The notes under the pieces were generated by a model. It searched no databases. It worked only from the letters and a program-made list of their open reading frames with translations, and was not told the origin of the DNA. Below are positions 1 through 5,025 of a DNA stretch of 5,025 nucleotides, one piece after another. Position 1 is the stretch's first letter; each line of letters begins with the position of its first letter. Location: the NCBI GenBank assembly GCA_003488655.1, contig DNKW01000019.1, positions 1-5,025 on the forward strand, read 5' to 3'. The stretch is from Candidatus Altimarinota bacterium (GTDB lineage: Bacteria > Patescibacteriota > Gracilibacteria > BD1-5 > UBA2023). Both the position numbers and the translations under genes were made by a program.

Positions 1-1
1 T

Positions 2-1552
2 TTACCCTCCTTTCTTTATCTTCTTCAATTCTCCCATAAACAATCTTCCTTCCTTCATATTGAGTACCACAAACGGGAGAACTGTAACGATCACTATTCC
101 GGTAATAAGAGCGAGTCCCTGTACGCGGGATATTCCAACAAAGAGGGGAGTGAGATAATACCAGGAAATCCCTCCGATGACGGTCGTGAGTGCGAGGTTT
201 TTTAGGAAGAATGCGAAATCGAATCCGCTGGAGTACATCCGAGTGGCTTTGTCGGAAAGGTACCAGATGGGTATCCAGGAGAGTCCGACCGCGAGCGCGG
301 AACCGACAACTCCGTAATAGTGGATAAGGATCAAATTCAGTATGATATTGACCACCAATCCGACCCCGAGAATCTTGACCCGTTCCTGTATGCGGCCAAC
401 TCCGGCAAGTATCTGGAAATTGATCTGGAGGAGGAAGTTGAGGACGATGAAAAAAGCGGAGTATTGGAGAATAACCCCGGACATAAGGAACTTCTCCCCG
501 AAGAGTATGCTCGCCATCGCGGGACCGAATACGAACATGAACATACCGGTTGCGATCCCGAGCACGGCGAAGTACTTGTAAAAGAGGTTCTTGATAGTGG
601 CAATCTTCGCTTCTGCTCATTTCCCGTGAAGCTCCGAGATAACCGGAAACAGGAACCCGATAATGGGTGTGATAATAATGAACGGAATTGCGATAATACT
701 CAGATAGTTGGTGTAATACCCAGCATCTCGAGTGCCCAAAAGATAGATAATGAGTTGCATATCGACCTGTCCGAGCACCGTCCCGACATTGGCGGCGAGC
801 ACTACCCAGAGGGCGTACTTGATGACTTTTCGTATGAGTTCGCGGTCGTAGATAATCTCGGCATCTTTGAGATAGGGGACATAGTAGGAGCGATACATGA
901 AATATGACCCGAATCCGATTCCGACAACGACTCCGCCGATCCATGTCCAAGCGTAGGTTATGAGACTTCCCATGTTCATGAAATACAATCCCATCGTAAA
1001 AAAGACGACGAATATCATCCGAAGAAACTCCGTTCCCTTCTGAAGTTTGGTATTCTGAGTGACTCAAAATATAGTACCATTCATACTAAAAAGATTCATT
1101 CCCAAGAAAAAGAGGCAAAAAATTTGGATAACGCTGGCTGCTTCCGGTGATCGGAAATAATGTTCTGCGAGGTACCCAGAGGAGAAAAAGAGAATAAGTC
1201 CGATAAAGATACTGGTGACAAGTTGAGCGACGAGCGAGTAGGCGACGAGCGATTTAAACCGTGTCCAATCCTTTTGTACGATGAATTTTGGGAGAAAAAA
1301 GTTGAGACTCTCGGTGAGACCGAGGTCGTGATACACTCCGAGAAGCATCACGAGACCGATGATTCCGTACAGAAGCCCTATTTCCTCGACCGTGAGATCG
1401 GCCGAGAGGATAATCTTCACCACATACCCGAGAGGTCCGACCAGAAATGAGAAGAGATAGAGCCAGAAGCCCTTCCGGATGAATTTTTCTGCGAGCGATT
1501 CGGAATGATTGAGCATTTTGGAAAGTTGAATATTATATGGAAAAAATGTCAT
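2..1552 (-). CDS. Polysaccharide/oligosaccharide flippase, Wzx/RfbX type (MOP superfamily), with two in-frame UGA=Gly codons
   Basis: Probable membrane flippase moving lipid-linked saccharide units across the cytoplasmic membrane for surface polysaccharide assembly. Read with UGA as Gly, it is 516 residues ending in TAA, a normal length for the family (about 450-550). Around 14 hydrophobic segments are spread along it, with short charged loops. The N-terminal part resembles the family start: KIILSADLTVEEIGLLYGI followed by a helix and HDLGLTESLNFFLPKFI (about residues 45-90). In-frame UGAs lie at 1066-1064 (residue 163, in GTIF-G-VTQN) and 619-617 (residue 312, in LHGK-G-AEAK); both are in loops and the frame is open on both sides. 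The first ATG (1552) lies inside a palindromic repeat. A second ATG at 1516, giving MLNHSESLAEKF, has TATAAT 15 bases upstream and may be the real start. It is GC-richer by eye than the signalling genes. The substrate cannot be told. The family call is good; MATE-type or lipid II flippase relatives are less likely. Confidence 0.85.
1532..1537 (-). promoter_or_regulatory. Candidate -10 box (TATAAT) for the flippase gene
   Basis: A perfect TATAAT on the minus strand ends 15 bases before the ATG at 1516, which would give a very short leader. Only a poor -35 (TTCGAG, 18-base spacer) precedes it, and it lies inside the coding sequence if the upstream ATG at 1552 is used. No clear Shine-Dalgarno sequence is visible before either ATG. 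The region is AT-rich, so the match could be chance. Confidence 0.35.
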
Positions 1553-1575
1553 TCCCTCGAAGGAGGGAATCTTCC
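1548..1575 (+). repeat. Palindromic dispersed-type repeat, copy A (GTCATTCC...GGAATCTTCC)
   Basis: A 28-base element with a perfect 8-bp inverted repeat, ATTCCCTC (1551-1558) and GAGGGAAT (1563-1570), around a GAAG loop. Its ends, GTCATTCC and GGAATCTTCC, recur inverted in copy C at 1651-1680. The CAT that provides the flippase ATG at 1552 is part of the repeat end. It resembles the small GTCATTCC-type palindromic intergenic repeats found in many bacterial genomes. That it is repeated elsewhere in this genome is inferred. Confidence 0.7.
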
Positions 1576-1593
1576 TTGTATTCGATGATAATC

Positions 1594-1621
1594 GTCATCC
1601 TGAACTTGTTTCAGTATCTCC
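1594..1621 (+). repeat. Palindromic dispersed-type repeat, copy B (GTCATCCTGAA...TTCAG)
   Basis: A 28-base element beginning GTCATCC and ending ATCTCC, the same length and similar ends as copy A. The internal stem is CTGAA (1600-1604) with TTCAG (1610-1614). The stem would be longer if base 1615 were G instead of T, so this copy looks slightly degenerate. It matches the general form of a widespread bacterial intergenic repeat (TCATCCTGAACTTGTTTCAG form), recalled from memory and not searched. Confidence 0.6.
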
Positions 1622-1650
1622 CTATTTTTTCTCCTCTTCAAGAATAAAGT

Positions 1651-1680
1651 GGAAGATTCCGGATCGGAGTCCGGAATGAC
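1651..1680 (-). repeat. Palindromic dispersed-type repeat, copy C (inverted relative to copy A)
   Basis: A 30-base element whose reverse complement begins GTCATTCC and ends GGAATCTTCC, exactly the ends of copy A. The internal perfect 8-bp stem is ATTCCGGA (1656-1663) with TCCGGAAT (1670-1677) and a 6-base loop. The stem sequence differs from copy A while remaining self-complementary, as expected if the palindrome is kept by compensatory change or copies come from different subfamilies. Copies A and C face each other across about 75 bases, like a small BIME-style cluster. Confidence 0.7.
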
Positions 1681-1694
1681 AATTCTTTTTTCTC

Positions 1695-1730
1695 CCCTCG
1701 CTCCTTTGGGAGAGTGGTAGAGGGTGAGGG
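1695..1730. repeat. Nested palindromic element next to the ftsE stop codon
   Basis: Outer stem CCCTC (1695-1699) pairs with GAGGG (1726-1730). An inner hairpin CTCC (1701-1704) pairs with GGAG (1709-1712). The sequence resembles the CTCCCTTTGGGAGAGGG...GGTGAGGG repeat seen in many bacterial genomes (from memory). It ends one base before the ftsE TAA (1734-1732). In the ftsE direction it is followed by an A-run, not a T-run, so it is not a standard intrinsic terminator, though it could slow RNA 3'-end decay. It differs from copies A-C. Confidence 0.55.
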
Positions 1731-1731
1731 C

Positions 1732-2409
1732 TTATAATTCATACCCGCCACCTTCCTTATCGGATACTATTCGTCCGTCCTTGAAGGTGATGACCCGCTT
1801 CTTCAGACGGTTGACGATGCGATCATCATGTGTGGCAATGATAATAGTCTTTCCCTGCTTGTTGAGCTCCAAGAGAAGATCGATAATCTCCTCGGCGTTA
1901 TGGGGATCGAGATTTCCTGTCGGCTCATCTCATAAAATGATGTTGGGATCGTGGATGAGTGCCCGCGCGATACTGATGCGCTGAGCCTCTCCTCCAGAAA
2001 GAGTTTCGACGAAACTCTCCTTCTTATGAAGAAGTCCGACTCGGGAGAGGATTTCCGGAACCTTCTCTGAAATATAGCTATCTTTATATCCACTCACTTC
2101 CATGGCAAATGCGACATTTTCACGAACGGTCTTGGATTTTAGGAGTTTATAATCCTGAAATATAACTCCAATGCTTCGGCGATAGGCGAGCAATTCCTTT
2201 TCCGTATAGGAATAGACACTTGTATCTCCCGTGACGAAAAATTGTCAGGATTTCGGCTTGAGGTCGCCGATAAGCATCTTGATGAAGCTGGTCTTCCCAC
2301 TTCCGGATCCGCCGATGAGGAATACGAATTCTCCCGGGTTGATGATGATATTGGCGTCTTTGAGGATGTTTTTATTTCCGTACGCCAGAGTGATATTTTC
2401 TATTTTCAT
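1732..2409 (-). CDS. ftsE: FtsE-type ABC transporter ATPase (cell division), with two in-frame UGA=Gly codons
   Basis: The ATPase of the FtsEX complex, which normally sits under the membrane with FtsX and couples ATP hydrolysis to activation of peptidoglycan hydrolases at the division site. With UGA as Gly it is 225 residues, the usual FtsE length. Seen: Walker A GGSGSGKT (33-40), Q-loop VIFQDYKLL (Gln85) followed by [15 protein letters not shown], which is strongly FtsE-like, signature LSGGEAQ (137-143), Walker [13 protein letters not shown] (Asp161, Glu162) and H-loop ATHD (His194). UGAs are at 2247-2245 (Gly55, the conserved Gly before beta-strand FFV) and 1932-1930 (Gly160, next to Walker B Asp). 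ATG 2409 gives the typical [11 protein letters not shown] start; an in-frame ATG at 2436 adds nine residues without family likeness. No clear ribosome binding site. No ftsX follows. LolD/MacB-type ATPases are the alternative, less likely given the Q-loop region. Confidence 0.82.
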
Positions 2410-2436
2410 GAGAGATGTGTGATTATTAATGCCCAT

Positions 2437-2467
2437 ATAATACAGAAAAAGGATATTTTGCAAGCAA
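2437..2467 (-). promoter_or_regulatory. Candidate ftsE promoter
   Basis: On the minus strand a -10-like TATTAT (2442-2437), preceded by TG, lies 27 bases before the ftsE ATG. Upstream are TTGCAA (2463-2458, spacer 15) and TTGCTT (2467-2462, spacer 19); neither spacing is ideal. The same bases contain TATAAT on the plus strand (2436-2441), so the box could serve either direction. It is weak but is the best candidate in the gap. Confidence 0.3.
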
Positions 2468-2504
2468 TGTTTGCGAGATATCTCTTTTTATGATAGTATT
2501 GTCT

Positions 2505-2510
2505 TATTAT
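2505..2510 (+). promoter_or_regulatory. Candidate -10 box for the CNB-domain gene
   Basis: TATTAT ends 20 bases before the ATG at 2531, within an AT-rich stretch followed by a T-run. No convincing -35 is seen 16-18 bases upstream. Alternatives in the same gap are TATGAT (2489-2494) and TATAAT (2436-2441). The 121-base gap 2410-2530 holds the promoters of both divergent genes and a 10-bp perfect palindrome GAGATATCTC (2475-2484), but no gene. Confidence 0.25.
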
Positions 2511-2530
2511 TTTTTTAAACATCCTTATGT

Positions 2531-2935
2531 ATGTCGACTCAAAAAGAAGGACTTTACATCTTCGAATGACTGACGCAAAAACAGATCGCCTATTTCATTA
2601 TGATGTCGGAAACGCTTCATTTTAATAAGGGTGCCACGATAATATCCGAAGGAGATGTTTCCGACAATCGTGCGTATCTGATAGAATCCGGAAGTGTAGA
2701 TATCTACAGACAGGATGTGAATATTACCACGCTCCATGAAGGGGATATTTTCGGGGAAATGGCCCTCATTACGAACGAGCCACGGACTGCTCGGGTCGTA
2801 AGCAGTACCGATACGGAAGTACTTGCATTCAATAAGGATGAATTTCTGATGCTCTATAAACAATCCTGACTCTACGAAAATATCAAGGGCAAGATCCTTA
2901 TGAGAGTAAAAGATAATTTTTATAACGATAAATAA
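2531..2935 (+). CDS. Stand-alone cyclic-nucleotide-binding (CNB, CAP_ED) domain protein, with two in-frame UGA=Gly codons
   Basis: A small soluble signalling protein of 134 residues consisting of a single CRP/PKA-type cNMP-binding beta-roll, with no helix-turn-helix or enzyme domain. Seen: an N-terminal helix motif IFEGLTQKQIAYF, then FNKGATIISEGD, YLIESGSVDIY, and a phosphate-binding cassette GEMALITNEPRTARV (about residues 75-89). The cassette keeps the Glu76 and Arg85 that in PKA-like domains contact the ribose and phosphate of cAMP/cGMP, so nucleotide binding is plausible. UGAs are at 2567-2569 (Gly13, in the usual F-x-G-L motif) and 2867-2869 (Gly113). Under the standard code only residues 24-112 would be called. 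The start at 2531 is the first ATG after an in-frame TAA at 2516; no Shine-Dalgarno is visible. It is divergent from ftsE and convergent with the sensor phosphatase, which may be a pathway partner (inference). The true ligand is unknown. Confidence 0.85.
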
Positions 2936-2961
2936 TAAAAAACATCTCATCGATGCTCTGC

Positions 2962-2998
2962 CTAAAAAATCCCGAACGAATTGTTCGGGATTTTTTAG
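2962..2998. terminator. Bidirectional intrinsic terminator after the CNB gene
   Basis: A perfect 16-bp stem (2962-2977 with 2983-2998) and a 5-base loop GAATT. The GC core is CCCGAAC/GTTCGGG, flanked by six A on the left and six T on the right, so a T-run follows the core in both directions. It starts 26 bases after the CNB stop codon and can also back up termination of the convergent phosphatase gene. Confidence 0.9.
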
Positions 2999-3000
2999 AT

Positions 3001-3034
3001 AAAAGAGGATGTATTTCTACATCCTCTTTTTTTT
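3001..3034. terminator. Second intrinsic terminator, next to the phosphatase stop codon
   Basis: A perfect 13-bp stem (3001-3013 with 3018-3030), core AGAGGATGTA/TACATCCTCT, loop TTTC, followed by a long T-run to 3034 on the plus strand. On the minus strand the stem begins just after the phosphatase TAA (3035-3033) and ends in a four-T run, so it probably serves both genes. It lies only two bases from the preceding terminator, and together they fill the space between the convergent genes. Confidence 0.85.
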
Positions 3035-5025
3035 ATTCTTGTGCCCGAAACGACATCATAGTAACATCGTCGATGAATATATCGGATTCGGTAAATTCTT
3101 TTATGTCGGTAAATATTTTCTCACAGAGAACCTTGCTCGAATTATCATGGTGTTTTTTCATACTTTCGATAAGCCGATCGATTCCGAATAATTCCTTTTC
3201 TTTGTTTTGAGCCTCGGTGATACCGTCGGTAAAGAGGAAAAGAACATCTCATATATTGAGTGTAAAATTCTTAGATGTATCTTTGGCAAACATGCCGGAG
3301 AACATACCGACAGCGATACCTCCGGACGCTATAACTTCCACAGTTTCGGAAGCTTTTCTGTATATGAGAAATCGTTCATGTCCCGCTCCCATATAGGAGA
3401 AAGTTTTTGTAGAAGGAATATACTTCATGAAGAGCATCGTGATAAACATCTTTTTTGGTATACGTGCTATGACGATGTTGTTGAGTTTCTGTAGGAGGAG
3501 ATGAACATCTCCGCCCGTTTCGCGATTGAGAGCATATACGAGAGAACTGACAATCGCCATAATGATTCCCGAGATAAGACCGTGACCGGTAACATCCCCG
3601 ATATATAAGAGATACTCGTCCTTCGACGGAGAAGGGATTATATCATAGAGATCTCCACCTATTTCCGTTGCCGCATATATGACACAATGTGAATCGAGGT
3701 GGGGGATATGCGAGCTTTCCACTACGGGGAGGAAGTTATCCTGAATACCTTTCGCGAGCTCAAATTCACGGGATATACGTTGTCATTCGAGCAGTTCTTC
3801 CGTATTTTCCTGAAGTTTCTTAAATGACTCTGCCAGTCGAAGTTTTGTATTTTGAAGCTCGGTAATATCCGTTCGTATTGCCATGTACTCAAAGATATCT
3901 CCATTTATATCCAAAAGCGGAGAAACAGTCGTTGCGACCCAATGGGAAGATCCGTCTTTTGCACGATTTTTTACGATTCCTCTCCATATTTTTTTTGAGG
4001 AAACCGTTTCCCAGAAATCTTTGAACACTTCTTTTGGAGTATCCGGATGCCAAACAAAGTCATGAGGTTTTCCTATGAGTTCCGCTTCGGTATATTGAGT
4101 TTTATCACAGAACTGCTTATTGGCATAGATGATCAAACCCTGTAAATCCGTTTTGGAAACGAGACTGCTTTCATCAATGGTGTGTTTATATTGCTCCATG
4201 AGACTGATATTGGTTCTCAAATTGAGAAGCATATCTTTGAAGGTTTGTCCCAAGAGGCCAATCTCATCTTTGGAACCGGACGAAGGGGTGATTATATCTT
4301 TCATATCGATCATATAATTTCCCGCTCCTATACCTTTCGCCACCCGAGCGAGACGAACAATGGGGTTGGATATACGAGTATGGATAAGATAGACGAAAAA
4401 GAGTACGAGAAGGATGATAATTACCATTAACAACAGACTATATGATCTGAACGTATTGAGTTCATCAAAAGCTTCCTCTGTGTCCTGTGTTACCTGAATA
4501 CCCCATCAAAGCCCCTTATATTCGCCGTGCCCTATGAGAGGAGTATAGGCGGTGATGGTTTCGGTTCCCATCTCTGAAACCTCGATCGTATCTCCGCTCT
4601 CTCCTCGCATAAGTGCTTGAACAGACGGAACGACTATTTTTGGATAGGTGAGTATTTTTTCTTTGTAATGATCTGCGATTATTGCCCCGGATCTATTATA
4701 GAGCATCACTTCACCAGTGGTTCCTATCTTGATACCATCGGTTATTTCCCAGATATGTTTGAGATGCACATCCCCGAGTATTGCACCGATAAATACTTTT
4801 TTTCCTTCCTGTGTCAACATAATAGGAACGGCGATATCTATAGTAAAGCTCCCGTCATCTTCTTTTACAACATCTTGAAGATAATACGATTTATTTCCCG
4901 TTTTCGTGTCCAAAAAGAGTTGTTTTTTTGTCCGATCCCGACCGATTTTTTCGGAAACGGTTTTCTTGACAACCTTTTCTCCTTCCTCTCATTTTCATTC
5001 ATTTTCTACCATATAGGCTATAGTC
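3033..5025 (-). CDS. Membrane sensor phosphatase: Cache-TM-HAMP-PAS(Aer-like)-SpoIIE/PP2C, N-terminus beyond window, five in-frame UGA=Gly codons
   Basis: A transmembrane sensor with an RsbU/SpoIIE-type serine/threonine phosphatase output, the class that dephosphorylates anti-anti-sigma (STAS) proteins. 663 residues are visible (numbered from the window edge) and the frame is still open at the edge. Order: double-Cache-like extracytoplasmic region (to about 190; IGTTGEVMLYNRSGAIIAD, then GLGWGIQV), TM helix (about 193-214), HAMP (about 215-270, ISNPIVRLARVAKGIGAGNY), Aer-like PAS (about 280-392, HPDTPKEVFKDFW, WRGIVKNRAKDG), a helical linker with ELAKGIQDNFLP (about 395-434), then PP2C. Catalytic metal ligands are all present: GGDLYD (Asp458, Asp461), GDVTGHG (Asp477), FTDG (Asp600), DDVT (Asp652, Asp653). 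UGAs: 4997-4995, 4991-4989, 4508-4506, 3785-3783 and 3251-3249; the last encodes the conserved Gly of GDVLFLFTDG. It ends in TAA beside a terminator and converges with the CNB gene. The target protein is unknown. Confidence 0.9.

Noticed and set aside
320..907. 195-codon open frame on the plus strand inside the flippase gene
   Set aside because: Its product is rich in Asp/Glu and low in complexity with no family resemblance. It is the antisense of a clearly real membrane protein frame on the other strand.
617..1066. Interpreting the TGA-interrupted genes as pseudogenes or frameshifted genes
   Set aside because: All interruptions are in-frame TGA only, with no TAA/TAG interruption and no frame change, in every gene of the window, and catalytic motifs are intact. 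Degradation would not be restricted to one codon.
1548..1730. CRISPR array
   Set aside because: The repeats differ in sequence and orientation, are irregularly spaced and are individually palindromic; there are no regular spacers and no cas genes.
1559..1731. A small gene in the repeat-filled gap
   Set aside because: No open frame with coding character; the stretch is accounted for by four palindromic elements and AT-rich spacers.
1930..1932. UGA as selenocysteine or as Trp (code 4)
   Set aside because: Eleven UGAs across unrelated genes are too many for selenocysteine. Family-conserved columns at several UGAs are Gly, and Trp is encoded by TGG at typical places such as the PAS and Cache motifs.
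1803..2093. Alternative minus-strand frame overlapping ftsE
   Set aside because: Different frame from the Walker, signature and H-loop motifs; a shadow of ftsE.
3207..3494. Plus-strand open frame opposite the PP2C domain
   Set aside because: It is antisense to conserved phosphatase motifs and its translation shows no recognisable domain or start context.

Overview
The window most likely comes from a Candidate Phyla Radiation bacterium of the Gracilibacteria (BD1-5) / Absconditabacteria (SR1) type, in which UGA is read as glycine (translation table 25). All four genes are interrupted by in-frame TGA codons (11 in total) if the standard code is used. Reading TGA as Gly joins the pieces into continuous proteins, and several TGAs fall where the protein family normally has Gly. 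All four genes end in TAA. CGG and CGA are still read as Arg at conserved sites, which fits Gracilibacteria better than lineages reported to have reassigned those codons. The phylum assignment is an inference from the code, not from a marker gene.

Layout: (1) 2-1552, minus strand: a complete 516-codon polytopic membrane protein of the polysaccharide flippase (Wzx/RfbX, COG2244) type. (2) 1553-1731: a short intergenic stretch filled with small palindromic repeats. Three belong to one 28-30 bp family with GTCATTCC/GGAATCTTCC-like ends. A fourth, unrelated palindromic element abuts the ftsE stop. (3) 1732-2409, minus strand: a complete FtsE-type ABC ATPase with no ftsX beside it. (4) 2410-2530: a divergent promoter region. 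(5) 2531-2935, plus strand: a small stand-alone cyclic-nucleotide-binding (CNB) domain protein. (6) 2936-3032: two strong back-to-back hairpin terminators between convergent genes. (7) 3033 to the right edge, minus strand: a large membrane sensor, truncated at its N-terminus by the window edge, with the order Cache-like extracytoplasmic domain, transmembrane helix, HAMP, Aer-like PAS, signalling helix, SpoIIE/RsbU-type PP2C phosphatase.

Functionally the left half is cell envelope (flippase, FtsE) and the right half is signalling (CNB module and sensor phosphatase). The convergent CNB/phosphatase pair could act in one partner-switching or second-messenger pathway, but only adjacency supports this. 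No CRISPR array, tRNA, rRNA, insertion sequence or clearly new multi-gene system is visible. The most notable features are the recoded genes, the Aer-like PAS fused to a SpoIIE phosphatase, and the repeat cluster overlapping the possible flippase start.
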